A DNA stretch of 38,092 nucleotides. Source: Methylococcales bacterium (lineage in GTDB: Bacteria > Pseudomonadota > Gammaproteobacteria > JABHGC01). The notes under the pieces were generated by a model that saw only the letters and a program-made list of their open reading frames with translations, was not told the DNA's origin and made no database searches. The translations under genes and the position numbers were made by a program. Positions 1 through 8,569 of this stretch are shown here, in pieces; within the stretch, counting starts at the first letter, position 1; every line of letters starts with the position of its first letter. The stretch is from the NCBI GenBank assembly GCA_018671575.1, contig JABHHM010000373.1:1-38092 (forward strand). The letters run 5' to 3'.

Positions 1-150
1 AATAATGACAGTTACCGAACCTTCAACAATATAATAGAGTGTATCAGCGGGATCACCAGGGTAAATAATATCACTTTTAGCAGGATATCTTCTGACATGA
101 CAATGCGATAAATACTTTTGAAGCATTGGATTGTCTGCTTGCTTTAACAT
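1..150 (-). CDS. crp: Crp/Vfr-family transcriptional regulator, N-terminal part only
   Basis: The first 50 codons of a gene that runs off the left edge of the window. The translation contains the segment LSHCHVRRYPAKSDIIYPGD followed by TLYYIVEGSVTVII, which is the start of the cyclic-nucleotide-binding beta-roll of Crp and Pseudomonas Vfr. The start is the ATG whose complement lies at 148-150. The cAMP-binding core and helix-turn-helix lie outside the window, so DNA specificity cannot be read. A divergent OsmC-like gene and speD next door match the neighbourhood known around vfr/crp in other gammaproteobacteria, which supports the call. It may control the CRP-type boxes at 20948 and 32127 (inference). 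Confidence 0.85.
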   Translation of the reverse strand, partial: MLKQADNPMLQKYLSHCHVRRYPAKSDIIYPGDPADTLYYIVEGSVTVII

Positions 151-369
151 ATGATTAATACACCTAAGAAAAGATTTACCAACTATTATTAACACTTATG
201 GAATAATAAATAGTCGCTATTTGATCCTTATAGTGTAGAGCATATTTTCGTACAATGTCGATAGCTAATGCTCATTTGTTTTATGTTTGTGTAAGCCAGA
301 CTATAATTCTAAAATATATGTTATTTCGTGCTCATCCCAACGCTAAATCGATTAAGGAAAATTAGTATC

Positions 370-795
370 ATGATGAATGTCAGAATTAAATGGATTGAAA
401 ATGCAATGTTTGTGGGTGAATCAGGCAGTGGACATGCTGTCATTATGGATGGGCCTAAAGACAGTGGTGGTAGAAACTTAGGCATTCGCCCAATGGAAAT
501 GCTGTTACTTGGCATGGGTGGCTGCACCGCTTTTGATGTTGTGTTAATTTTACAAAAAGGCAAAAATCAGATATCCGATTGTCAGGTTGAAATTTCAGCA
601 GAACGTTCTGAAGAAATTCCCAAAGTATTCACCAAACTTCATGTACACTTTAAAGTATTTGGTAAAAACTTAAAAAATAATGTGGTGGATAGAGCCATCA
701 AGCTCTCGTCTGAAAAATACTGTTCTGCTTCAATCATGCTGGACCAAGTAGCGAAGATTACACATGATTTTGAAATCATTAATTCGGAGAATTAA
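370..795 (+). CDS. OsmC/Ohr-family protein (YhfA-like)
   Basis: A 141-residue OsmC-family protein. Members of this family are cytoplasmic thiol peroxidases or of unknown redox role. The two conserved cysteines are present: Cys52 in GMGGCTAFD and Cys118 in SEKYCSASIML. The ATG at 370 is preferred over a GTG at 328 because AAGGAAA at 354-360 gives a well-placed ribosome-binding site and the 14 extra residues look unlike the family. The gene is divergent from the Crp-like gene, as yhfA is from crp in E. coli, and lies only 6 bp upstream of the next gene, so it is probably co-transcribed with it and with speD. Family assignment is firm; the substrate is unknown. Confidence 0.85.
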   Translation: MMNVRIKWIENAMFVGESGSGHAVIMDGPKDSGGRNLGIRPMEMLLLGMGGCTAFDVVLILQKGKNQISDCQVEISAERSEEIPKVFTKLHVHFKVFGKNLKNNVVDRAIKLSSEKYCSASIMLDQVAKITHDFEIINSEN

Positions 796-801
796 TTTGT
801 T

Positions 802-2361
802 ATGATTGCCTGTGAATCAGAATTCAATAGCCTAATTGGAAAATATTATAATGCCTGGTTTAATTACCATCCAGACTTAGCAACAAAAGCAGGAATTAAA
901 GGTTATGAATCAAAACTACCCCCTTTAAGCAATGAACATTATGGCGCTCTCATTGCGTTAAATGAAAAAGCAATGTGCTGTATTGGAGAATTCAGTTATT
1001 GTCGATTAGATGAAAAAGAAAAAAATGAATGCACTCTGGTCGTCGGTTCAATTTTATCTGAACGTGGTGATTTGTTAAAGAAAGACTGGCGAGTCATTGA
1101 TCCATTGCGCTACATCATTACCGATGATTTATTAATACTGCATCTAAAATCAACCAATAACAATCCTCATATTTTATCTCAATTATCACAATATCCAAAG
1201 TATCTGCAAACGGCAACAAAACTATTATCCATCCACCCTGAACGGATCCCCATGGAATGGACTACCAGCGCAATGAGCTCAGTACAACAAGGCATCCGTT
1301 TGCTCAATGCTTTTAAAAAGATGGATAGCTTCAGCACTTTAGATAACAGCACATTAATTTTAAGCAATGCGGTCAAAGCCTTGACTGATTATCAAGATTT
1401 TTTAGAAAAAGACATTATTGCTAATGCTAATGGCAATTTCGCCAATGGTGAAGAATCGTACCAACAAATTTTACAATACAAACATCTTATTGATGTCGAT
1501 CTGGAAAAAATCACTCAGTTTGCAGAAAAACTTTTCCGTCAAACCAAAGCTGAATTACAAGCATTGACGATAAAAATCCAAGGAAATAGTGACTATTTAA
1601 CACTTTTTAATCAGCTTAACCAACCGAATAGCGATGATGTATTGGCCAGTTATCAAACATCATTATCTCAATTACATGCTTTCATTGAGAATAACAGCGA
1701 CCTCTTCTCAGAAAACTCAATGATGAATGTTACCGTACATCCACTCCCTACAGAACTAGAAGCCATTTACCCAGACTCATTAATATTAAAAAATGGTCAA
1801 TCTTATTGTGCAATGATTGAAAAAAAGTATTCTGAAATAAATATCATGCATCAATGTGTCAGTCAGATAATGCCAGGCGCTTTACCACAGGCATCAAATA
1901 GTATTCCCAGACAACTAAATGCTTCATTACTCACCACCAATGGATGGGAAAGTTTTTGTGAAACAATGATGATTGAGCATCATTATTTAGATCAGCCAGA
2001 AAATCAATTCATCTTTCTTTTCAATAAACTAAAAAATACTTTCGCAATGTTGATTGATATTGATATACATAGCCAAAACCTTACTATTCAACAGGCAGAA
2101 ACAAAGATATCAGCTGAATTTCCAAATATCAAAGCAATTAATATCATTCAACAATCAAGACAACCCTGCCAACAAACCTGTGCTGTACTCGGAGAGTACA
2201 TTCTATCTAACTACCTTAGACTACTTAAAATTGAAAATAATGATGCCAGTTTCAAAACATTACAAAATAAGATAATATCTAATGAAGCCCTTGCATTGCC
2301 TTTATTGATACAAAATGATGGTAAAAAATATTGGGAGAAAATAATAAAAAACATCGGTTGA
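802..2361 (+). CDS. DUF885-like protein, probably a non-catalytic relative
   Basis: A 519-residue protein without signal peptide or membrane segments. The N-terminus (YYNAWFNYHPDLATKAGIKG, then GALIALNEKA) and a C-terminal stretch with EHHYLDQPEN and DIHSQNLT follow the pattern of DUF885, a family related to zinc metallopeptidases. Members usually carry a YPGHH-type metal motif and EGWALYxE. Here the corresponding places read MPGALP (residues 357-362) and NGWESFCE (380-387), so the paired histidines and the first glutamate are missing. It sits between the OsmC-like gene and speD with 6-bp gaps on each side, implying one transcript. Function is unknown; a structural or scaffolding role is possible. 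The family call rests on remembered motif patterns. Confidence 0.7.
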   Translation: MIACESEFNSLIGKYYNAWFNYHPDLATKAGIKGYESKLPPLSNEHYGALIALNEKAMCCIGEFSYCRLDEKEKNECTLVVGSILSERGDLLKKDWRVIDPLRYIITDDLLILHLKSTNNNPHILSQLSQYPKYLQTATKLLSIHPERIPMEWTTSAMSSVQQGIRLLNAFKKMDSFSTLDNSTLILSNAVKALTDYQDFLEKDIIANANGNFANGEESYQQILQYKHLIDVDLEKITQFAEKLFRQTKAELQALTIKIQGNSDYLTLFNQLNQPNSDDVLASYQTSLSQLHAFIENNSDLFSENSMMNVTVHPLPTELEAIYPDSLILKNGQSYCAMIEKKYSEINIMHQCVSQIMPGALPQASNSIPRQLNASLLTTNGWESFCETMMIEHHYLDQPENQFIFLFNKLKNTFAMLIDIDIHSQNLTIQQAETKISAEFPNIKAINIIQQSRQPCQQTCAVLGEYILSNYLRLLKIENNDASFKTLQNKIISNEALALPLLIQNDGKKYWEKIIKNIG

Positions 2362-2367
2362 CTATTT

Positions 2368-3132
2368 GTGAACAAGATCAAAAAATTAAAACTACATGGT
2401 TTCAACAATTTAACCAAAACACTTAGCTTTAATATCTATAACGTTTGCTACACCAGAAATAAAAAAGATCAACTAAGCTACACAAAATCCATTAATGAAA
2501 CTTACAATTCTACAAAACTGATTTCAATTCTACGGGATGTATCTGATATTATTGGTGCAAAAATATTAAATATTGCACAACAAGACTACGAACCTATGGG
2601 AACCAGTGTCACCATGATGATATCAGAACAGGTTAACAAACATTCTGATCCTCAAACTCTCGTTGCACATTTAGATAAAAGTCATCTGACGGTGCATACT
2701 TACCCAGAATCTCACCCTGACCTTGGTGTTTGCACATTTCGTACTGACATTGATGTCTCAACCTGTGGAGATGTACCACCACTGAAAGCATTAAATTATT
2801 TAATTGAGTGTTTTGAATCTGACATCGCCATTGTTGATTACCGAATACGAGGTTTTACTCGTGACACCAAAGGTGAAAAACACTTCATAGATCATAAAAT
2901 CAATTCCATTCAGGATTTTTTATCTATCGCCATAAAAAAACGCTACAACATAATGGACATAAATGTGATCCCAGAAAATATTTTTCACAGCAAAATGCTT
3001 TTAAAAGAAATTATAATTAGCAATTATTTATTTGACGGCAATACATCTGAGCTTAGTGACAATGAATATCAACAGATAAAAAAGTATTTAGAACAGGAAA
3101 TGCTTGAAATATATCAAGGTAAAAATTGCTAA
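2368..3132 (+). CDS. speD: S-adenosylmethionine decarboxylase proenzyme (E. coli type)
   Basis: A 254-residue proenzyme that decarboxylates SAM to supply aminopropyl groups for spermidine synthesis. It begins with [20 protein letters not shown], the signature start of the E. coli-type enzyme. It self-cleaves at Lys104-Ser105 within [12 protein letters not shown] to give the pyruvoyl group. The start codon is GTG, 6 bp after the upstream stop, and its reading frame gives the full family N-terminus. The stop codon overlaps the ATG of the DUF2835 gene. No spermidine synthase (speE) is in this window. The methyl-cycle operon that makes SAM lies 1.2 kb downstream on the other strand. Confidence 0.95.
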   Translation: MNKIKKLKLHGFNNLTKTLSFNIYNVCYTRNKKDQLSYTKSINETYNSTKLISILRDVSDIIGAKILNIAQQDYEPMGTSVTMMISEQVNKHSDPQTLVAHLDKSHLTVHTYPESHPDLGVCTFRTDIDVSTCGDVPPLKALNYLIECFESDIAIVDYRIRGFTRDTKGEKHFIDHKINSIQDFLSIAIKKRYNIMDINVIPENIFHSKMLLKEIIISNYLFDGNTSELSDNEYQQIKKYLEQEMLEIYQGKNC

Positions 3133-3362
3133 TGTCGAATGCCTATGCAGTACAGTTTTCTATTAAAATGAGTGTAGATGAGTGCCAAACAATTTATGCG
3201 GGAAAAATCAAACACTTAAGAGTGAGGGCAAGCGACGGATTAGTCTACCAAATCCCGTCGGCTAATTTCAGACAATTCATTACCCATCATGGCATTAATG
3301 GAAACTTCATGTTGTTTTTTGATGAAAATAAAAAGTTCATAGGAATAAGACAGATCAATTAA
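3132..3362 (+). CDS. DUF2835 family protein
   Basis: A 76-residue protein matching the DUF2835 pattern: a short beta-rich domain with LRVRASDGLVYQIPSANFRQ, then FITHHGINGNFML and a C-terminal FDENKKFIGIRQ. The ATG at 3132 is preferred to an upstream TTG at 3126. It overlaps the last base of the speD stop, which suggests translational coupling, and AAGG lies about 12 bases upstream. The family has no known function. It occurs as small stand-alone proteins in gammaproteobacteria and is the last gene of this operon. Confidence 0.75.
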   Translation: MSNAYAVQFSIKMSVDECQTIYAGKIKHLRVRASDGLVYQIPSANFRQFITHHGINGNFMLFFDENKKFIGIRQIN

Positions 3363-3446
3363 GCCAACTAAAGAGTTTTTTTAATGAAATAAAAATCAAA
3401 TAATTGATTAAAAAACAAATAAATACAAAATATTGTTAATATTTAT

Positions 3447-3475
3447 TTGAATATTTATTTATAGAGTGCTATAAC
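3447..3475 (+). promoter_or_regulatory. Sigma-70-type promoter with extended -10
   Basis: TTGAAT at 3447-3452 and TATAAC at 3470-3475 are separated by 17 bp, and a TG at 3467-3468 gives an extended -10. No ORF follows; a strong hairpin lies about 120 bp downstream. Transcription would start near 3482. An AT-rich 10-bp inverted repeat (3416-3425 with 3440-3449) overlaps the upstream part and could be an end structure of the preceding operon. Confidence 0.5.
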
Positions 3476-3481
3476 TATTAG

Positions 3482-3625
3482 TAACAACACAACATTATGT
3501 TGTTTTTACAGGATATACCTAAAATATAAAATTTAGGTTAAACAGCCAAGGTAGGCAAAACAAATAATAATAATAAGTTCGCTCTTCTGTATTTATGGGT
3601 GTTATTTTTAATAACACCCATTTTC
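3482..3625 (+). ncRNA. Candidate small regulatory RNA
   Basis: About 144 nt between a good promoter and an intrinsic terminator, with no plausible ORF (the only ATG opens a 10-codon frame without a ribosome-binding site). Visible elements in order: a small hairpin pairing ACAACA with TGTTGT near 3490-3510 followed by a T-run, a hairpin pairing ACCTAAA with TTTAGGT near 3518-3540, an unpaired AATAATAATAATAAG stretch resembling Hfq-binding ARN repeats, and the terminal 12-bp stem at 3595-3621. It lies between convergent genes. No known RNA family was recognised. This is inference from layout; no expression evidence is available. Confidence 0.4.
3595..3621 (+). terminator. Strong terminator hairpin
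   Basis: A perfect 12-bp stem (ATGGGTGTTATT with AATAACACCCAT) and a 3-nt loop, followed by TTTCATTTC. It lies between convergent genes (the DUF2835 gene ending at 3362 and the DUF1820 gene ending at 3663) and could serve both strands. It also forms the 3' end of the candidate sRNA. Confidence 0.7.
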
Positions 3626-3662
3626 ATTTCTAATGAGAAATATCATTTAGTTTCTACCCAAC

Positions 3663-3992
3663 TCACACTTTCTTTGGTGTATAAATTGGAGAGGGAAATT
3701 CAGCAACATTATCTTTCGCATCACCTATTGATTTAATTTTTCCCACCCCCTGTTTTTCGACCTGATCAATTCTAACAATTGAATGCATTGGAATATAAGT
3801 CAATTTTACACCACTAAACTCTTCTTTTAACTTTTCCTCTGCTGGATCCACAACCAGTGAAGTTTTTTCATCAAAAACAATTTCCTCAATGGTTACAAAA
3901 CCATATAAATCACTTTGATGTACGCTTTTTGCGTAAATTTCGTAAATTTTACCTTGATTTAAAAATATTATTTTATATAAGATTTTTTCCAT
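3663..3992 (-). CDS. DUF1820 family protein
   Basis: A 109-residue protein with the DUF1820 pattern: LYKIIFLNQGKIYEIYAKSV, then YGFVTIEEIVFDEKTSLVVD, PAEEKLKEEFSGVK and YIPMHSIVRIDQVEKQG. There is no signal peptide. The family is small, conserved in gammaproteobacteria and uncharacterised. The gene stands alone, with a terminator hairpin just beyond its stop and a 386-bp upstream gap that holds an inverted-repeat element. Confidence 0.85.
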   Translation of the reverse strand: MEKILYKIIFLNQGKIYEIYAKSVHQSDLYGFVTIEEIVFDEKTSLVVDPAEEKLKEEFSGVKLTYIPMHSIVRIDQVEKQGVGKIKSIGDAKDNVAEFPSPIYTPKKV

Positions 3993-4160
3993 TCTATATA
4001 CTCGTATTATTTATAACACCTAAACAAATCAGCTGAATCTACTGCGAGCGTCCATTGCGCTGAATATTAAAGATTTTACAGAACATTTTAACTCACCTGC
4101 AGAGTAACTACTGGAGCCTTCAAAATAATCTGAAAATATTCAGCATTTTAGATAACACAC
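3993..4160. other. Non-coding stretch upstream of the DUF1820 gene
   Basis: No ORF with a ribosome-binding site and no RNA family was seen. It presumably carries the promoter of the minus-strand DUF1820 gene. Together with the inverted-repeat element at 4161-4330 it makes up the 386-bp gap between the DUF1820 gene and rsmE. Confidence 0.4.
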
Positions 4161-4330
4161 AATAAATAAACTACCCATATTACGCAGAAATTTTGTTTGT
4201 CTTTTTTTACAAAAATAGACATGTAGTCGTTCTACATAATTATTATTGTGACAAAGAAGACAAACTAAAAATTAGATGAGATTTTTCGAATTTTATACAA
4301 CGCCCCAGCAAGATGGGTAGTTTATTTATT
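4161..4330. repeat. MITE-like inverted-repeat element A
   Basis: Perfect 18-bp inverted ends: AATAAATAAACTACCCAT at 4161-4178 and its reverse complement at 4313-4330. Inside them a second imperfect pair continues the symmetry (TTTTGTTTGTCTTTTTT near 4190 against AAGAAGACAAACTAAAAA near 4257). At the centre is a small hairpin, ATGTAG-TCGTT-CTACAT. The whole 170 bp could fold into one long hairpin. No transposase is encoded. It contains ACGCAGAAATT, a core also seen in elements B and C, but its ends differ from theirs. Confidence 0.65.
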
Positions 4331-4378
4331 GAGATTTGTCTTAAACAATCTCGCTACGATTCAACTGATTGATTTAGA

Positions 4379-5113
4379 TTAAAACGACATATCACCCCAG
4401 CGATACTGAATACATGCCAGTGATGCAATCACTGCCGTCTCCGTTCTTAAGATTCTGGAACCAATTTTAATGGGAACATAACCACTACTTCTAGCAAACA
4501 TCTCTTCATTTTGAGAAATGCCACCCTCTGGACCAACCAACAAAGAAAACCCATTAGATGCATCAATATCTTTAGCATCTACTTTTTCCTCTTGCATACT
4601 CATAATAAAACGATTGGTTTGCTTGTTAATGGTTACAAATTCACTAAGCAATTGAATATCATGAATTTTAGCAAGAACATTACGTCCGCACTGCTCACAA
4701 GCACTGACCATAATTTTTTCCCATCGCGAAATTTTTTTTTCAAATAAACTCATATTTTGTTTAACTGGAGAATAATCACTGATGAGAGGGTATATTTCAG
4801 ATACGCCAAGTTCCACACTTTTCTGAATGGCAATATCCATATACTGATTTTTTGAAATACACAAGCCTAAAAGTGTATTAACATTAGAAATATTATTATG
4901 ATTAGAAAAACGTTCAACCATCAAACTACAAAACTTTGCACTCTGAGTAATAATTTTTGATTCAAATTCACCGCCAGCACCATTAAACAATATAACCAGA
5001 CTATTTTTTTTTGCTCGCAAAACGTGAAAAAGATGATGAGATTGATATTTATCCAGATTTACCTTAACACCAACAAATAAATCTTGATCGATAAAAAACC
5101 GAGGACAATGCAC
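4379..5113 (-). CDS. rsmE: 16S rRNA (uracil-1498-N3)-methyltransferase
   Basis: A 244-residue SPOUT-fold methyltransferase that uses SAM to methylate U1498 of 16S rRNA. Visible family motifs are HHLFHVLRAKKN near the N-terminus, SVELGVSEIYPL, SACEQCGRN, LLVGPEGGIS and RILRTETAVIASL, the last two forming the SAM-binding knot. The start is GTG at 5113, two bases after the metF stop, so the gene is translationally close-coupled to metF. It ends the metK-ahcY-metF operon, placing a SAM consumer with the SAM recycling enzymes. Confidence 0.93.
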   Translation of the reverse strand: MHCPRFFIDQDLFVGVKVNLDKYQSHHLFHVLRAKKNSLVILFNGAGGEFESKIITQSAKFCSLMVERFSNHNNISNVNTLLGLCISKNQYMDIAIQKSVELGVSEIYPLISDYSPVKQNMSLFEKKISRWEKIMVSACEQCGRNVLAKIHDIQLLSEFVTINKQTNRFIMSMQEEKVDAKDIDASNGFSLLVGPEGGISQNEEMFARSSGYVPIKIGSRILRTETAVIASLACIQYRWGDMSF

Positions 5114-5115
5114 AG

Positions 5116-5964
5116 TCAGACTTTTAAGTTGTCGATAATTTTTAGTGTATTTTTAGATTGATTCATTGCATAGAAATGCAGACCAGGCACACCTATTTTA
5201 ATCAATTGTTCACATAAATCAGTAATGATATCTAAACCCAAAGCAACAATTGAATCTAAATCATCACCATAACTTTCAAATCGTTTTCTTAACCATCTTG
5301 GAATTTCTGCCCCACACATATCAGAAAACCTGGCCAACTGTACAAAATTATTGATTGGCATAATTCCAGGAGTTACAGGAATTGAAACATTATTACTTTC
5401 CAACTGATCTATAAAATAATAATAGGCATCCGCATTAAAAAAATATTGCGTAATTGCACTATTTGCGCCCGCATTTACTTTTTCAATAAAATGTTTTATA
5501 TCATCATCAGCACTTTTTGCCTGCGGATGAAATTCTGGATAAGCTGCCACTTCAATATGAAAATGATCACCTGTTTCCTGACGAATAAAAGCCACCAATT
5601 CGCTGGCAAACTTAAAATCACCTATCTCAACCATCCCCGAAGGAATATCGCCTCGAAGCGCAACTATTCGCCTGATATTATTTTTCATATAGAAACTCAA
5701 AATATCACGAATGGTATTTTTTGTTGCGCCAACACATGACAAATGAGCTGCTGTTTCGATTTTTGTCAACTCTTGTATTTTGATAACCGTATCAGCTGTT
5801 CTATCTTGAGTTGAACCACCCGCACCAAAAGTTACCGAAAAGAATTCTGGATTAATTCTTGCCAGTTCTTTAGCAACAGTGGATAATTTTTCAACACCTT
5901 TTTCAGTTTTGGGTGGGAAAAATTCACAACTTAACTGCAATGGGTGATTCTCATATTTATTCAT
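5116..5964 (-). CDS. metF: 5,10-methylenetetrahydrofolate reductase
   Basis: A 282-residue FAD-dependent enzyme that reduces methylene-THF to methyl-THF, the methyl donor for methionine synthesis. It begins with the motif SCEFFPPKTEKGVEKL and shows FFSVTFGAGGSTQDRT, RRIVALRGD and a C-terminal GVPGLHFYAMN, all typical of MetF. Length fits the bacterial enzyme of about 290 residues. It starts 10 bp after the ahcY stop in the same operon. Confidence 0.96.
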   Translation of the reverse strand: MNKYENHPLQLSCEFFPPKTEKGVEKLSTVAKELARINPEFFSVTFGAGGSTQDRTADTVIKIQELTKIETAAHLSCVGATKNTIRDILSFYMKNNIRRIVALRGDIPSGMVEIGDFKFASELVAFIRQETGDHFHIEVAAYPEFHPQAKSADDDIKHFIEKVNAGANSAITQYFFNADAYYYFIDQLESNNVSIPVTPGIMPINNFVQLARFSDMCGAEIPRWLRKRFESYGDDLDSIVALGLDIITDLCEQLIKIGVPGLHFYAMNQSKNTLKIIDNLKV

Positions 5965-5974
5965 AATTTATGAA

Positions 5975-7288
5975 TTAATAACGATAATGATCAGGCTTAT
6001 AGGGACCTTCAACAGGTACATTGATGTAATCAGCTTGTGTTTTCGTCAAAGTAGTCAACTTAACACCAATTTTTTCTAAATGCAGTCTTGCAACTTTTTC
6101 ATCCAGATTTTTTGGTAACACATACACCTTATTCTCGTACTTATCTGCATTATTCCATAATTCCATTTGTGCCAACACTTGATTAGCAAATGAATTGGAC
6201 ATTACAAAACTAGGATGACCTGTTGCACATCCCAAATTAACCAAACGACCTTCGGCTAAAACAATCAATCTTTTACCATCAGGAAAAATAACATGATCAA
6301 CTTGTGGCTTTATATTTTCCCACTGATATTGCCTCAATGAAGCAATGTCAATTTCAGAATCAAAATGACCAATATTACAAATAATGGACTGATCCTTCAT
6401 TTGCTTCATATGCTCATGATTAATAACTTCAAGGTTGCCAGTCGTTGTCACAAAGATATCACCTTGAGAAGCGGCAACCTCCATGGTAACAACTCGATAA
6501 CCTTCCATCGCAGCCTGTAATGCACAAATTGGATCGATTTCAGTAATTAAAACAGACGCTCCCTGACCTCTCAGTGATTGAGCGCAACCTTTACCGACAT
6601 CACCATAACCCAGAACCACTGCAATTTTTCCTGCAATCATTACGTCAGTCGCTCTTTTAATACCATCCAATAGTGACTCACGACAGCCATAAAGATTATC
6701 AAATTTTGACTTAGTCACTGAATCATTAACGTTAAATGCAGGCGTTTTTAAGGTACCCTTTTCAACCATTTCATACAAACGATGTACACCCGTTGTGGTT
6801 TCTTCAGAAAGACCTCTGACATCACTCAATAATTCGGGGTATTTGTCATGCATGATTTGAGTCAAATCACCACCATCATCAAGAATCATATTTGGACGCC
6901 AGTTATTTGGGCCAAAAATTGTTTGCTCTATACACCACCATGCTTCATCTTCTGTTTCGCCTTTCCATGCAAAAACGGGAATAGCCTTGTCTGCAATTGC
7001 TGCTGCCGCATGGTCTTGAGTTGAAAAGATATTACATGAAGACCATCTAACTTCTGCCCCAAGATCTATCAATGTTTCAATTAAAACAGCCGTTTGAATT
7101 GTCATATGTAAACAACCAGCAACTCTTGCACCCGCCAATGGTTGAGATTTTTTGAATTCTTCTCTGATTGCCATCAAACCTGGCATTTCAGTCTCTGCAA
7201 TTGATATTTCTTTTCTTCCCCATTCTGCCAAAGAAATATCAGCAATTTTATAATCAGGTGTTAAATTTTCTACCGCTTGAGTTGTCAT
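5975..7288 (-). CDS. ahcY: S-adenosylhomocysteinase
   Basis: A 437-residue NAD-dependent enzyme that splits S-adenosylhomocysteine into adenosine and homocysteine, removing the inhibitory product of methylation. Motifs include the substrate site [15 protein letters not shown], the glycine-rich NAD loop [12 protein letters not shown] and the C-terminal [13 protein letters not shown]. It lies 68 bp downstream of metK and immediately before metF. No SAH riboswitch fold was evident in the short metK-ahcY gap. Confidence 0.97.
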   Translation of the reverse strand: MTTQAVENLTPDYKIADISLAEWGRKEISIAETEMPGLMAIREEFKKSQPLAGARVAGCLHMTIQTAVLIETLIDLGAEVRWSSCNIFSTQDHAAAAIADKAIPVFAWKGETEDEAWWCIEQTIFGPNNWRPNMILDDGGDLTQIMHDKYPELLSDVRGLSEETTTGVHRLYEMVEKGTLKTPAFNVNDSVTKSKFDNLYGCRESLLDGIKRATDVMIAGKIAVVLGYGDVGKGCAQSLRGQGASVLITEIDPICALQAAMEGYRVVTMEVAASQGDIFVTTTGNLEVINHEHMKQMKDQSIICNIGHFDSEIDIASLRQYQWENIKPQVDHVIFPDGKRLIVLAEGRLVNLGCATGHPSFVMSNSFANQVLAQMELWNNADKYENKVYVLPKNLDEKVARLHLEKIGVKLTTLTKTQADYINVPVEGPYKPDHYRY

Positions 7289-7356
7289 ACTACTACCTTA
7301 ATATTTTATTTATTCAAATCTGTGCACAATCAAATGCAATGTTTCATTTTTTTGTA

Positions 7357-8514
7357 TTATTTGGCCGCTTCTTTTAATAAATCAACCTTATCAGTTGCTT
7401 CCCACGATAACTCAATATCATCTCGACCAAAATGGCCGTAAGCAGCAGTCTGTTGATAAATGGGTTGAATTAAATTCAACATACTGATTAATCCTTTAGG
7501 GCGCAAATCAAAATATTCTCGTACAATGGATTCCATTCGCTTATTAGAAACGATTCCCGTACCAAATGTTTCAACTGAAACAGAGGTAGGCTCTGCCACA
7601 CCAATGGCATATGAGACTTGTATTTCACATCGTTCTGCAAGACCTGCAGCAACAATATTTTTTGCCACATATCGACAAGCATAAGCTGCCGAACGATCAA
7701 CTTTTGATGGATCTTTACCAGAAAAAGCACCTCCTCCGTGCCTTGCCATTCCACCGTAAGTATCTACAATAATTTTCCTGCCCGTCAAACCACAATCACC
7801 CACTGGGCCACCAATAACAAATCGCCCCGTTGGATTAATAAAATATTTGGTCTCTTTGGTTAATAAATTTGCAGGAAGTGTTGGCTTAATAATTGTTTCC
7901 ATCACCCCTTCTTTTAAGTCTTCCAATGAAATATCAGGTGAATGCTGTGTTGATAATACAACAGCATCAATAGCACTCGGCTTACCATTTTCATATTTAA
8001 ATGTTACCTGACTTTTTGCATCAGGCCTTAACCATGATAATGAGCCATCATTTCTAACAACGGAGTGACGCTTCACCAATCGATGAGCATAAGTAATAGG
8101 TGCAGGCATCAACACATCTGTTTCATTAGTCGCATAGCCAAACATTAAACCCTGGTCACCAGCACCTTGCTCATGATCATTTGACTCATCAACCCCCATT
8201 GCTATATCAGGAGATTGCTTGCCAATAGATGACATAACTGCACAAGTCTTCCAATCAAAACCGATTGAAGGATCATTATAACCAATATTTTTTACAGTCT
8301 GTCTAACCAGTTCTTCAAAATCAACCCAAGCAGTTGTGGTAATTTCACCTGCAAGTAGCACCATTCCTGTTTTGACCAATGTTTCACAGGCAACTCGAGA
8401 ATTTTTATCTTGTGTTAATAACGCATCTAATACTGCATCAGAAATTTGGTCGGCCACTTTATCTGGATGGCCTTCAGAAACTGATTCAGATGTAAATATA
8501 AAATCATTTGACAT
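7357..8514 (-). CDS. metK: S-adenosylmethionine synthetase
   Basis: A 385-residue enzyme that makes SAM from methionine and ATP. Motifs are [19 protein letters not shown], the ATP-binding [12 protein letters not shown], the loop [19 protein letters not shown] and [11 protein letters not shown] near the end. It is the first gene of the minus-strand methyl-cycle operon and diverges from tkt, an arrangement also known in Pseudomonas. The ATG is preceded by AGGGCAG as ribosome-binding site, and directly upstream of that lies a 44-bp pentanucleotide repeat. Confidence 0.97.
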   Translation of the reverse strand: MSNDFIFTSESVSEGHPDKVADQISDAVLDALLTQDKNSRVACETLVKTGMVLLAGEITTTAWVDFEELVRQTVKNIGYNDPSIGFDWKTCAVMSSIGKQSPDIAMGVDESNDHEQGAGDQGLMFGYATNETDVLMPAPITYAHRLVKRHSVVRNDGSLSWLRPDAKSQVTFKYENGKPSAIDAVVLSTQHSPDISLEDLKEGVMETIIKPTLPANLLTKETKYFINPTGRFVIGGPVGDCGLTGRKIIVDTYGGMARHGGGAFSGKDPSKVDRSAAYACRYVAKNIVAAGLAERCEIQVSYAIGVAEPTSVSVETFGTGIVSNKRMESIVREYFDLRPKGLISMLNLIQPIYQQTAAYGHFGRDDIELSWEATDKVDLLKEAAK

Positions 8515-8525
8515 TGTTACTGCCC

Positions 8526-8569
8526 TGTTGTGTTGTGTTGTGTTGTGTTGTGTTGTGTTGTGTTGTGTT
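8526..8569. repeat. Pentanucleotide tandem repeat in the metK leader
   Basis: Eight perfect copies of TGTTG plus a partial ninth (44 bp). On the metK-sense strand this reads as CAACA units ending right at the AGGGCAG ribosome-binding site, about 12 bp before the start codon. The mRNA would carry an unstructured CA-rich leader. Five-base units are prone to slipped-strand length change. Confidence 0.95.

Noticed and set aside
4161-4330. tRNA or small structured RNA gene
   Set aside because: No anticodon-arm, T-loop or CCA-type features; the symmetry is that of a single long inverted repeat.
7289-7356. SAH riboswitch before ahcY
   Set aside because: The gap is only 68 bp, AT-rich and shows none of the expected paired blocks.
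8526-8569. CRISPR-like repeat array
   Set aside because: The units are 5 bp, adjacent and without spacers; this is a microsatellite.
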